From: Conexibacter sp. SYSU D00693
Lineage (GTDB): Bacteria > Actinomycetota > Thermoleophilia > Solirubrobacterales > Solirubrobacteraceae
Direction: 5' to 3'
DNA length: 64,000 bases
NCBI RefSeq assembly: GCF_017084525.1
Contig: NZ_CP070950.1
Location: forward strand, 4,365,420-4,429,419
How positions within the stretch are numbered: the stretch's first letter is position 1; each line of letters begins with the position of its first letter. The notes under the pieces were generated by a model. It was not told the DNA's origin. It saw nothing but the letters and a program-made list of their open reading frames with translations, and made no database searches. Positions 43,148 through 50,832 of the stretch are shown one piece after another. A program made the translations under genes and the position numbers.

Positions 43148-44004
43148 GAGTGGTCGGCCGGCGCCCCGTCCGAGGGGCGCAGGACCTCGGTCGGCTGGTC
43201 GGCGCCCGCCTGCGGGCGCGCTGCCGGCGCGGCCTGCCCGGACGTGGCCGGGTCGGCGGGACGCTCGGCGGGCGGCGGGTCGGGCAGCGGCGGGTGCTGG
43301 GCCCACGCCGGACCGGCCGGACGCTGCGGCGCGGCGCCGAGGCCGGCACCGGGCTGGGGCATCAGCGGGCCGACGCCGGAGAGGTCGGCGACCTCGGCGA
43401 TCGCGCGCGAGCCGCGCAGCGGGACGCCGCAGGACGGGCAGAAGCGCGCGTCGGAGCCGTGCAGCGCGCCGCAGCGCGGGCAGGCGGCGATGCCGGGCTC
43501 GCGCAGCTCGAGGACGTCGCGGCGCTCGTCGAGCGCGCGCTCGAGGGCGCGCAGCTCGGCGTCGACCGCCGCGAGCGCGGCGAGCTTGCCGCGGACGAGG
43601 TGCTCCCCCTGGCGGTCGAAGCGGTGCAGGTCGAAGACCAGGCCGCCGAGGTCGCGGAAGCCCAGCTCGCGGACGCGGCGCAGGTAGCGCAGGCGGCGAC
43701 GGACGCGGCCGCGGTCGCGGAAGCTCGAGCTGCGGGTCTCCTCGGGCGCGACGCCGGCGGGCAGGCCGGCGGCGTCCGCGGGCGGGACGACGGCCGCGGG
43801 CGGCTCGGTCGGCGGCGCCTGCTGCTGCGCGGCGTCCCACAGCGAGGCGGTCGGCTGCTCGGTGCCGACGGGCGGCTGGGCGACCGTGGGCTGCTCGCCC
43901 GGAGCGGGCGGCGGGGCCGCCGCGGCGGCCGGGTCGAGCGCCGTCGTGGGCTGCTCCTCGGGCGCGTCCTTGGAGCGTCGGATGCGGGAGAGCGGGCTCT
44001 TCAT
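43144..44004 (-). CDS. Zinc-ribbon protein with conserved helical core
   Basis: 286 residues. Disordered Pro/Ala/Gln-rich ends flank a compact middle: RRRLRYLRRVRELGFRDLGG, LVFDLHRFDRQGEHLVRGKL, AALAAVDAELRALERALDER, then a zinc ribbon CPRCGALHGSDARFCPSCG. The core looks like a coiled-coil adaptor joined to a ribbon. No membrane helix. TACACT on the minus strand (44047-44042) may be its -10 with a ~37-base leader. Operon partner of the membrane zinc-ribbon gene. Confidence 0.75.
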   Translation of the reverse strand: MKSPLSRIRRSKDAPEEQPTTALDPAAAAAPPPAPGEQPTVAQPPVGTEQPTASLWDAAQQQAPPTEPPAAVVPPADAAGLPAGVAPEETRSSSFRDRGRVRRRLRYLRRVRELGFRDLGGLVFDLHRFDRQGEHLVRGKLAALAAVDAELRALERALDERRDVLELREPGIAACPRCGALHGSDARFCPSCGVPLRGSRAIAEVADLSGVGPLMPQPGAGLGAAPQRPAGPAWAQHPPLPDPPPAERPADPATSGQAAPAARPQAGADQPTEVLRPSDGAPADHS

Positions 44005-44171
44005 GCGACGACGGCGCCCTCGTTCGGCGCCGTGGCGGGCGAGTGTACCGGCGCGGCCGTCGCGGATCGCCGACGCGGTCGGCGCACTCTCGGCGCAGTC
44101 GTGCGTAGAGCCGTCACAGGGTCCTCCCGAGCATGGCGGTCACTGCACCAGCAACGACCGGGAGGTCCCAG

Positions 44172-44411
44172 ATGTACCGCACGATGGGCCGGCTGCACGC
44201 CGACCTGCACAGCCTGTTCACGCCCCTGCGCGCCCGCGCCGCCGACGAGCGCGGCCAGGGGACGATCGAGTACGTCGGGCTCGTCATGCTCATGGCCGTC
44301 ATCCTCGGCGTCGTCGTCTCGGCCAGCGGCAAGGTCCAGGTCGACGAGATCCCGCAGGCCATCGCCGACAAGCTCAAGGACGCGATCGGCGACGTGGAGA
44401 AGGCCAAGTAG
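44172..44411 (+). CDS. Flp/TadE-type prepilin-like protein
   Basis: 79 residues from ATG 44172 with GGGAGG 6 bases upstream. A ~35-residue basic leader ends at DERG, followed by QGTIEYVGLVMLMAVILGVV, the classic Flp prepilin cleavage site and hydrophobic helix with the Glu at +4. After cleavage it would form a ~43-residue pilin. No prepilin peptidase, TadA ATPase or secretin is encoded here, so it is an isolated pilin gene depending on machinery elsewhere. Confidence 0.82.
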   Translation: MYRTMGRLHADLHSLFTPLRARAADERGQGTIEYVGLVMLMAVILGVVVSASGKVQVDEIPQAIADKLKDAIGDVEKAK

Positions 44412-44430
44412 GCGCGGCGGGCCCGGCCTC

Positions 44431-44436
44431 TACGAT
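44431..44436 (+). promoter_or_regulatory. -10-like TACGAT before murI
   Basis: TACGAT ends 6 bases before GTG 44443 with no SD, a leaderless-type promoter for the murI-rph-rdgB-CDF operon. Confidence 0.5.
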
Positions 44437-44442
44437 CGGCCG

Positions 44443-45300
44443 GTGCCGCTGCCCGCGTCCAGCGACCCTCGCGATCGCCCCATCGCCGTGTTCGACTCCG
44501 GCGTCGGCGGGCTCACGGTCCTCCACGAGCTGCTCGTGCAGCTGCCACAGGAGGACTTCGTGTACCTCGCCGACGCCGCGCGCTTCCCGTACGGCGACAA
44601 GACGCTCGAGCAGCTCGAGGCGTTCAGCCTGCAGATCGCCGAGGAGCTGCTCGCGCGGCGGGCCAAGCTGCTCGTCGTCGCGTGCAACTCCGCGACGGCG
44701 GCGGCGCTCCCCGCGCTGCGCTCGCGGATGCTGCAGACGACGCTCGGCATCGACGTGCTGGGCGTCGTGCAGCCGGCGGCCGTCCAGGCCGCGGCCGCCA
44801 CGCGCAACGGGCGCGTGGGCCTGCTGGCCACGCCCGCGAGCGTGGCATCGGGCGCCTACGACCAGGCGATCGCGCAGGTCGACCCGTTCGTCGAGCTGAC
44901 GTCCGTGCCGTGCCCCGAGCTCGCGACGATGATCGAGCGCCGGCCGGAGTTCGACGAGGAGGTCGTCGACACCGTCCGCGCCTACTGCGCGCCGCTGCGC
45001 GAGGCCGGCGTCGACACCGTCGTGCTGGGCAGCACGCACTACCCGCTCGTCCGCCCGCTGCTCCAGCGCATCCTCGGCCGCGGGGTGCAGACGATCACCT
45101 CGGGCCTGCCGCTCGCCCGCCAGGTCGAGCACGTGCTCGAGGTCCGCGACCTCGCCTCGCGCAGGACGACCGAGGGCGGGTACCGCTTCCTGACCACCGG
45201 GGAGCCCGAGGCGTTCCGCGCCCTGGGCACCCGGTTCCTGCAGATGCCGATGGCCGACGTCGAGCACGTCGAGCTGCGCACGGAGGTGCCGACCCGATGA
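44443..45300 (+). CDS. murI: Glutamate racemase MurI with one catalytic Cys replaced
   Basis: 285 residues from GTG 44443. MurI supplies D-glutamate for peptidoglycan. The start IAVFDSGVGGLTVLHEL, ARFPYGDK and the first catalytic cysteine in VVACNSATAA (Cys81) are as expected. The second motif, almost always GCTHYP, reads GSTHYP, so the partner acid/base Cys is Ser197 (AGC instead of TGC). This should impair two-base racemisation unless Ser or another residue compensates. Its stop overlaps rph (ATGA). It is still the only MurI candidate seen in the window. Confidence 0.92.
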   Translation: MPLPASSDPRDRPIAVFDSGVGGLTVLHELLVQLPQEDFVYLADAARFPYGDKTLEQLEAFSLQIAEELLARRAKLLVVACNSATAAALPALRSRMLQTTLGIDVLGVVQPAAVQAAAATRNGRVGLLATPASVASGAYDQAIAQVDPFVELTSVPCPELATMIERRPEFDEEVVDTVRAYCAPLREAGVDTVVLGSTHYPLVRPLLQRILGRGVQTITSGLPLARQVEHVLEVRDLASRRTTEGGYRFLTTGEPEAFRALGTRFLQMPMADVEHVELRTEVPTR

Positions 45301-46079
45301 CCGACGCCACGACCACCACCGCCGCCACCGGCCGCCCGTCAGGGCGCGCGGCCGACGAGCTGCGCCCGACGACGATCACCCCGGGCTTCGTCGCCACCGC
45401 CACCGGCTCGGTGCTCGTCCAGCAGGGCGGCACGCGCGTGATCTGCACGGCCTCGGCGACCGAGAGCGTCCCCAAGTGGCGCGCCGGCTCGGGCCTGGGC
45501 TGGGTCACCGCGGAGTACGGGATGCTCCCGGCCTCCACCGGCGACCGCAAGCCGCGCGACGTCACCAAGGGCCGCCCCGACGGGCGCACCGTCGAGATCC
45601 AGCGGCTCATCGGCCGCGCCATCCGCGGCGTCGTCGACTTCGCAGCGCTCGGCGAGAACTCGATCTACCTCGACTGCGACGTGCTCACCGCCGACGGCGG
45701 GACGCGCTGCGCGTCGATCACCGGCGCCTACTGCGCGCTGGCACTCGCGGCCGACGAGCTCGTGCGCCGCGGGGCGATCCCCCGCAGCCCGCTCACCGGC
45801 TCGGTCGCCGCGGTCTCCGTCGGCGTCGTGCGCGGCGTGCCGGTGCTCGACCTCGACTACCCCGAGGACTCCTCGGCGGAGGTCGACGCGAACGTCGTCA
45901 TGACCGGCGACGGCGGGCTGGTGGAGGTCCAGGCCACGGCCGAGCGCACGCCGCTGTCGCGCGCGCACCTCGACACGCTGCTCGAGCTGGCCGAGGGCGG
46001 CATCCGCACCCTGCGCGACGAGCAGGACCGCGCGATCGCCGAGGGCCGCGCGGCAGCCGGCGCCTCGGCCGCGGGGTGA
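45297..46079 (+). CDS. rph: Ribonuclease PH
   Basis: 260 residues. GRAADELRPTTITPGFV, WVTAEYGMLPASTGDRKPRD, GRTVEIQRLIGRAIRGVVDF and IYLDCDVLTADGGTRCASIT are RNase PH signatures, including the phosphate-binding Arg/Thr segment. It removes nucleotides from tRNA 3' ends by phosphorolysis. Overlaps murI and rdgB by four bases each, so the order murI-rph-rdgB, widely conserved in actinobacteria, is kept. Confidence 0.96.
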   Translation: MTDATTTTAATGRPSGRAADELRPTTITPGFVATATGSVLVQQGGTRVICTASATESVPKWRAGSGLGWVTAEYGMLPASTGDRKPRDVTKGRPDGRTVEIQRLIGRAIRGVVDFAALGENSIYLDCDVLTADGGTRCASITGAYCALALAADELVRRGAIPRSPLTGSVAAVSVGVVRGVPVLDLDYPEDSSAEVDANVVMTGDGGLVEVQATAERTPLSRAHLDTLLELAEGGIRTLRDEQDRAIAEGRAAAGASAAG

Positions 46080-46657
46080 GCGCGGTGCGCCTGGTCCTCG
46101 CCACGCGCAACGACCACAAGGCGCGCGAGTTCGGCGACCTGCTGGCGCCGCACGAGGTGGTGGCGCTGCCCGACGAGGTCGTCCTGCCGCCCGAGGACGG
46201 CGACACCTTCGAGGCCAACGCCCTGGGCAAGGCCCGGGCCGCGGCCCAGGCCACCGGCCAGGTGGTCATCGCCGACGACAGCGGCATCGAGGCCGAGGCG
46301 CTGGGCGGCCGGCCCGGGGTGCGCTCGGCGCGCTTCGCCGGCGAGGACGCCACCGACGAGGAGAACCTCGCCAAGCTCCTGCGCGAGGCACCGGCCGGCA
46401 GCGCCGTCGCCTACGTCTGCGCGATCGCGCACGTCGATCCGGGGACGGGCGAGGAGCACGTGTTCGAGGCGCGGTGCACGGGCACGCTGGCCGCGCAGCC
46501 GCGGGGCGACGGCGGCTTCGGCTACGACCCGGCCTTCGTCCCCGACGACGACCCCACCGACCGCACGATGGCCGAGCTCGACCCCGACGAGAAGGCGGCG
46601 ATCAGCCACCGCGGGCGCGCCGCCCGCGAGCTCCTCGCATGGCTGGCGATGCGCTGA
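46076..46657 (+). CDS. rdgB: dITP/XTP pyrophosphatase (RdgB/HAM1)
   Basis: 193 residues from GTG 46076 (GTGA overlap); GTG 46085 is an alternative. LVLATRNDHKAREFGDLL, DGDTFEANALGKARAA, VIADDSGIEAEALGGRPGVR and GDGGFGYDPAFVP are the HAM1 motifs for non-canonical purine NTP hydrolysis. Cytoplasmic nucleotide-pool cleansing. The 3' end overlaps the CDF transporter start by 19 bases. Confidence 0.95.
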   Translation: MSAVRLVLATRNDHKAREFGDLLAPHEVVALPDEVVLPPEDGDTFEANALGKARAAAQATGQVVIADDSGIEAEALGGRPGVRSARFAGEDATDEENLAKLLREAPAGSAVAYVCAIAHVDPGTGEEHVFEARCTGTLAAQPRGDGGFGYDPAFVPDDDPTDRTMAELDPDEKAAISHRGRAARELLAWLAMR

Positions 46658-47595
46658 GGCACGGCGCCGCGCAGGCGCGCGACACGCGCGGCACCCGCTC
46701 GGGCGCCGCGCTGCTGTCGGTCGCCTCGAACTCCGTCCTCATCCTCCTGAAGGTCGTCGCGGGCACGATCACCGGGTCGGTCGCGCTCCTGACCGAGGCG
46801 CTGCACTCGGCCATCGACCTCATCGCGTCGGTCGTCGCCTTCTTCTCGCTGCGCAAGGCCGACGAGCCCGCCGACGAGAACCACCCCTTCGGCCACGACA
46901 AGGTCGAGGACCTCGCGGCGGCGATCGAGGGCGTCCTCATCCTGGTCGGCTCCGGGGTCATCGTCTTCGAGGCGATCCGGCGCCTGGCCATCGGCGGCCA
47001 CGTCGAGCAGGCCGGGATCGGCCTGGGCGTCCTGGCCCTCTCCATCACGGTGAACATGGTCGTGAGCGCCCGGCTCATGGGGCGGGCGCGCGCCGCCGGC
47101 GGCTCACCCGCCCTCGAGGCCGACGCCGCGCACCTGCGCACGGACGCGGCGACCTCCGCCGGCGTCTTCGTGGGCCTCGCGCTCGTCGCCATCACCGACG
47201 CGCAGTGGCTGGACCCGGTGGTCGCGCTCGTCGTGGCGCTGGCCATCGTCGTCTCCGGCGTGCGCATCGTCACCCGCTCCTCCCGCGCCCTGGTCGACGA
47301 GGCGCTGCCCGAGGTCGAGATGGAGGCGATCCGCAGCACCGTCAAGGGCTTCGGCGACCGCGGCGTCGCCGGCTTCCACGCGCTGCGCGCGCGCCGCGCC
47401 GGTCCCCGCCGCCTCGTCGACCTCCACGTCCAGTTCCGCGCCGGGACGACGCTCGAGGACGCCCACGCCATCGCCCACGAGCTCCAGGACGCCATCCGCG
47501 CCGAGGTCGGTGGGGCCGACGTCCTGATCCACCTCGAGCCGGAGGACCGCGTCCGCCCGGGGACCGAGGTCCGCCCCGCGCCTAGCGCAGGTTGA
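46639..47595 (+). CDS. Cation diffusion facilitator family transporter
   Basis: 318 residues from ATG 46639. Six helices; metal-site motifs are HSAID in helix II (ALLTEALHSAIDLIASVV) and HLRTD in helix V (ADAAHLRTDAATSAGV), with HPFGHDKVEDLAA after helix III. The C-terminal cytoplasmic ferredoxin-like domain (VDLHVQFRAGTTLEDAHAIA) completes a CDF. The HxxxD pair in both helices is compatible with zinc, manganese or iron. Last gene of the murI operon. Confidence 0.93.
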   Translation: MAGDALRHGAAQARDTRGTRSGAALLSVASNSVLILLKVVAGTITGSVALLTEALHSAIDLIASVVAFFSLRKADEPADENHPFGHDKVEDLAAAIEGVLILVGSGVIVFEAIRRLAIGGHVEQAGIGLGVLALSITVNMVVSARLMGRARAAGGSPALEADAAHLRTDAATSAGVFVGLALVAITDAQWLDPVVALVVALAIVVSGVRIVTRSSRALVDEALPEVEMEAIRSTVKGFGDRGVAGFHALRARRAGPRRLVDLHVQFRAGTTLEDAHAIAHELQDAIRAEVGGADVLIHLEPEDRVRPGTEVRPAPSAG

Positions 47596-47722
47596 TCGAC
47601 GCGCTGAGGGCCACGGCGACGGCCAGCGCGGCGTAGCCGGTGTAGTCCGCCAGCAGTAGGATGGCCGCCGCGACGACCAGTCCGACGACCGTCACGAGCC
47701 AGGCGACGCGCTGCAGGGACAC
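47582..47722 (-). CDS. 46-residue two-helix membrane protein
   Basis: GTG 47722 opens VSLQRVAWLVTVVGLVVAAA, followed by ILLLADYTGYAALAVAVALS and ending ASINLR. Two hydrophobic stretches joined by a short DYTGY turn form a helical hairpin. Proteins of this size and ending (SAxINLR) look familiar in related actinobacteria, but I cannot verify that here. It overlaps the CDF gene end by 14 bases on the opposite strand. Confidence 0.55.
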   Translation of the reverse strand: MSLQRVAWLVTVVGLVVAAAILLLADYTGYAALAVAVALSASINLR

Positions 47723-47943
47723 GCCCCACAGTCTCCCGGACGGGCCGGGCGGACGTCCGGCCGCCGCCCCATCGTCCCTGCACACGGCACGGACCGGGGA
47801 CCCCGCACCGCATCCGTCCGCACGGTCCAGCATGCTCCGCCGTCGCTCTGGCGCCATCCGGCGCCGGAAAGCCCGGCGGGAAGCGGAGTTCTGTCGACCT
47901 CTGTAGCGTCGGGCAAGCACCCTGAACACGAGGAGGAGCCTCA

Positions 47944-48219
47944 ATGACCAAGTCCGAGTTCGTCGACCAGGTCGCAAGCAAGTCCGAGGTCGGAAAGGGC
48001 GAGGCCGCGAAGGTCGTCGACGCCGCCCTCGAGGTCATCCAGGAGACCCTCACGCGCGGTGGCGACGTGACGTTCTCCGGCTTCGGCAAGTTCCACGTCA
48101 CCGAGCGCAACGCCCGCGAGGGCGTGCACCCCCGCACCGGTGAGCCGATCCAGATCGCGGCCTCGAAGGTGCCGAAGTTCACCGCCGGCTCGGGCCTCAA
48201 GAAGGCCGTCAAGGGCTAG
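47944..48219 (+). CDS. hup: HU-family DNA-binding protein
   Basis: 91 residues. MTKSEFVDQVASKSEVGKGE, the beta-arm segment GFGKFHVTERNAREGVHPRT and KVPKFTAGSGLKKAVKG match bacterial HU without the long Lys/Ala tail of mycobacterial HupB. It bends and compacts chromosomal DNA as a dimer. It has a strong SD (GAGGAGGAG) and TAGCGT (47904-47909) as a probable -10, so its mRNA is leadered, unlike many neighbours. Confidence 0.97.
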   Translation: MTKSEFVDQVASKSEVGKGEAAKVVDAALEVIQETLTRGGDVTFSGFGKFHVTERNAREGVHPRTGEPIQIAASKVPKFTAGSGLKKAVKG

Positions 48220-48226
48220 CAGCACC

Positions 48227-49174
48227 CTGGCCGCCCACGAGGCAGCCGGCAGCGGGCCGGTCGGCGACCACGTCGCCGACCGGCTGGCCGCCACCGTCGC
48301 CGAGCGGCGGTCCCAGGTCGTCCTCGGCCTGGACCCCGACCCGGCGCGGCTCTGGCCCGCCGGCGATGCCGCGGGCCAGGCCGCTGACGGCGCTCCCGCC
48401 GTCCGCGCGGCGACCGCCGTCGCCGCCCACTGCCGCGCCGTCCTGGACGCCGTCGCCCCCGCGGTCGTCGCGGTCAAGCTCCAGGTCGCGTGCTTCGAGC
48501 GCCTCGGCGCGCCCGGCTGGCAGGCGCTGCACGACGCCGCCGCCCACGCCCGCGCCCTCGGCCTCCTGGTCGTCGCCGACGCCAAGCGCGGCGACATCGA
48601 CGTCTCCGCCGCCGCCTACGCGCAGGGCCTGCTCTCCGCGACCCCGACGCCCTTCGGCGACGTCGAGGGCCTCGGCGCCGACCTCCTCACCGTCAGCCCC
48701 TACATGGGCGCCGACACCCTCCAGCCCTTCGTCGACGCCGCCCGGCCGCGCGGCGCCGGCCTCTTCGTCCTCGTGCGCACCTCCAACCCCGGCGCCGCCG
48801 ACGTGGAGGACGCCCGGCTCCAGAGCGGCGAGGCCGTCTGGGAGCACGTCGCCCGCATGGTCGACGGCGCCGGCGAGCCCGGACCGCAGAGCGGGCTGCA
48901 CGACGTCGGCGCGGTCGTCGGTGCCACCGCGCCCGAGCACCTGGCCCGCGCCCGGGAGCTGCTGCCGCGCGCGGTCTTCCTGCTGCCGGGCGTCGGCGCG
49001 CAGGGCGGACGGGTCGAGGACCTCGCCCCGGCCTGGGCCCCGGGCCGCGCCGCCGGGCTCGTCACCGCTTCCCGGTCCATCGTGCGCGCCCACGAGCAGA
49101 CGGGCGGGGACCACGCCGCCGCCGCCCGGGCCGAGGCCGAGCGCCTGCGCGACGAGGCCTGGTCGCTGGCCTGA
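48227..49174 (+). CDS. pyrF: Orotidine-5'-phosphate decarboxylase, type 2
   Basis: 315 residues from CTG 48227. The family-2 signatures VVLGLDPDPARLWP, VVAVKLQVACFERLG, the catalytic VVADAKRGDID, YMGADTLQPF, FVLVRTSNPGA and FLLPGVGAQGG are complete. It makes UMP. No ATG, GTG or TTG is in frame near the expected N-terminus: the only one is GTG 48140, 80 bases inside the HU gene, which would add a 29-residue Arg/Ser-rich antistructure. CTG 48227 lies 7 bases after the HU stop with AAGGG upstream, so I prefer it, with real uncertainty. Confidence 0.88.
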   Translation: MAAHEAAGSGPVGDHVADRLAATVAERRSQVVLGLDPDPARLWPAGDAAGQAADGAPAVRAATAVAAHCRAVLDAVAPAVVAVKLQVACFERLGAPGWQALHDAAAHARALGLLVVADAKRGDIDVSAAAYAQGLLSATPTPFGDVEGLGADLLTVSPYMGADTLQPFVDAARPRGAGLFVLVRTSNPGAADVEDARLQSGEAVWEHVARMVDGAGEPGPQSGLHDVGAVVGATAPEHLARARELLPRAVFLLPGVGAQGGRVEDLAPAWAPGRAAGLVTASRSIVRAHEQTGGDHAAAARAEAERLRDEAWSLA

Positions 49175-49215
49175 GCACCCCGCCGGTGGCGCGCCGTTCA
49201 GGCCGCGCCCCGGCA

Positions 49216-49221
49216 TATCCT
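49216..49221 (+). promoter_or_regulatory. -10-like TATCCT before the LysM gene
   Basis: TATCCT ends 10 bases before ATG 49232, with no SD visible. Confidence 0.4.
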
Positions 49222-49231
49222 CCCGCGCCCG

Positions 49232-49567
49232 ATGCCGCACCCGAGTCCCGCCCGCTGGCTCGCGCCGATCGCCCTCGTGGCGGCGGCCGTCGCCGTCCTG
49301 CTCGTCCTCGCCGGATCGGGCGGCTCGAGCGACGAGGCCGCCTCCGAGCCGGCGGCCCCGACCAGCACCGGCCGGACGTCGACGACCGTCGCCCAGGGCC
49401 AGGAGCAGGGCGACGCCGCGTCGCGGACCTACAAGGTGAAGTCGGGCGACTCGCTGACCTCGATCGCCGACCGCACCGGCGTGGCCGTCGAGCGCCTGCA
49501 GCAGCTCAACCCCGACGTCGACGCGCAGACCCTGCGCGTCGGCCAGACCCTCAAGCTGCGCGAGTGA
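49232..49567 (+). CDS. LysM-domain protein with N-terminal membrane anchor
   Basis: 111 residues. A hydrophobic segment (LAPIALVAAAVAVLLVLAGS) anchors or exports it, then a Ser/Thr/Ala linker and one LysM at ~66-110 (YKVKSGDSLTSIADRTGVAV, LNPDVDAQTLRVGQTLKL). It should bind peptidoglycan. Its stop overlaps the DD-carboxypeptidase start (GTGA), tying both to cell-wall work. Confidence 0.9.
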   Translation: MPHPSPARWLAPIALVAAAVAVLLVLAGSGGSSDEAASEPAAPTSTGRTSTTVAQGQEQGDAASRTYKVKSGDSLTSIADRTGVAVERLQQLNPDVDAQTLRVGQTLKLRE

Positions 49568-50832
49568 CGGCGTCCGCGACAGGCCAGGCCGGACCGGCGC
49601 CGCTGCGGGCGGCGCTCGCCGTCCTCGCGCTCGTCGCCGCGATCGTGCTCGCCGGGGCGCCCGTCGCGCGGGCGCAGGACGCGCCGAGCGTCAAGGCGCC
49701 CTCGGCGATCCTCGTCGAGCCCGCGACCGGCGACATCGTCTTCCAGCGCAAGGCCGACGACCGGCGGCCGATCGCCTCGACGACGAAGCTCATGACCGCG
49801 CTGCTGACGCTCGAGAGCGCCTCGCTCGACGACGTCATGACCGCGATCGACTACCGCGCGGCGCCCGTCGAGTCCCAGATCGGCCTGCGCGCCGGCGAGC
49901 GCCTGACGGTCCGCGACCTCCTGCGCGGCCTGCTGCTGGCCTCCGCCAACGACGCCGCGGCGACGCTCGCGGTCCGGGTCGCCGGCTCGCGCTCGGCGTT
50001 CGTCAGGCGGATGAACACGCGCGCCGAGGAGCTCGGGCTGCGCGACACCCACTTCCTCGACCCGATCGGGCTGCGCGACGACGCCTACAGCTCGGCGACC
50101 GACCTGGTGAAGCTCACGCTGATCCTGCGCCGCAACGCGTTCTTCCGCGAGACGACGAACCTGCGCAGCGCGACCCTGCGCAGCGGCGCCCGGCGGCGGA
50201 CGATCGTCAACCGCAACACGCTCGTGCGCACGCAGGCCTTCGTCAACGGCGTGAAGACAGGCCGCACGCAGCGCGCGGGCTACGTCCTGGTCGGCTCGGC
50301 GACGCGCCGCGGGGTGACGGTGCTCAGCGCCGTCCTCGGCGACCAGACCGAGGCCGACCGCGACCGCGACACGCTCGCGCTCCTGCGCTACGGGGTGAGC
50401 CGCTACCGCGTGCGCACCGCCGTCCGCGAGGACGAGCCCGTCGCCAGGGCCGACCTCGAGGCGCGCGACGAGTCCGTCGACCTCGTGGCCGCCCGGACCG
50501 TCCGTCGCACGGCCCGCGTCGACGAGCGCGTCGCCGTCCGGACGCTCGGCGCGCCCAAGGAGCTCGACGGGCCGTTGCCGCGCGGCGCGCGGGTCGGGAC
50601 GGTCGAGGTCCGCCTGCGCGGCAAGGTCGTGGACCGCGTCCCGCTCGTGACCGCGCGCGAGGTCGACGCGGCCACGTTCGGCCAGCGCTTCGCGGAGTGG
50701 CTGGGTCGCGGTTCGACGGTCCTGCTGCTCGCGGCCTTCGCCGCCTGTAGCCTGCTCCTGGTCCTGCTGCGCCGGCGCGCCACGCGCCGCCGGCAGGGCG
50801 AGAGAGCGAGACCCCCCGCGAGCGTCGCGTGA
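49564..50832 (+). CDS. D-alanyl-D-alanine carboxypeptidase (PBP5/DacA family)
   Basis: 422 residues from GTG 49564. Signal sequence to ~37 (VARAQDAPS), then the S11 penicillin-binding domain with SxxK at Ser72-Lys75 (ASTTKLM), SxN at 127-129 (SAND) and KTG at 231-233 (VKTGRTQ). A beta-rich C-terminal region follows and a terminal membrane helix (TVLLLAAFAACSLLLVLLRR) with a basic tail, so it is anchored at both ends or after cleavage at the C-terminus. It trims D-Ala from peptidoglycan. Overlaps both neighbours by four bases. Confidence 0.94.
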   Translation: MTASATGQAGPAPLRAALAVLALVAAIVLAGAPVARAQDAPSVKAPSAILVEPATGDIVFQRKADDRRPIASTTKLMTALLTLESASLDDVMTAIDYRAAPVESQIGLRAGERLTVRDLLRGLLLASANDAAATLAVRVAGSRSAFVRRMNTRAEELGLRDTHFLDPIGLRDDAYSSATDLVKLTLILRRNAFFRETTNLRSATLRSGARRRTIVNRNTLVRTQAFVNGVKTGRTQRAGYVLVGSATRRGVTVLSAVLGDQTEADRDRDTLALLRYGVSRYRVRTAVREDEPVARADLEARDESVDLVAARTVRRTARVDERVAVRTLGAPKELDGPLPRGARVGTVEVRLRGKVVDRVPLVTAREVDAATFGQRFAEWLGRGSTVLLLAAFAACSLLLVLLRRRATRRRQGERARPPASVA

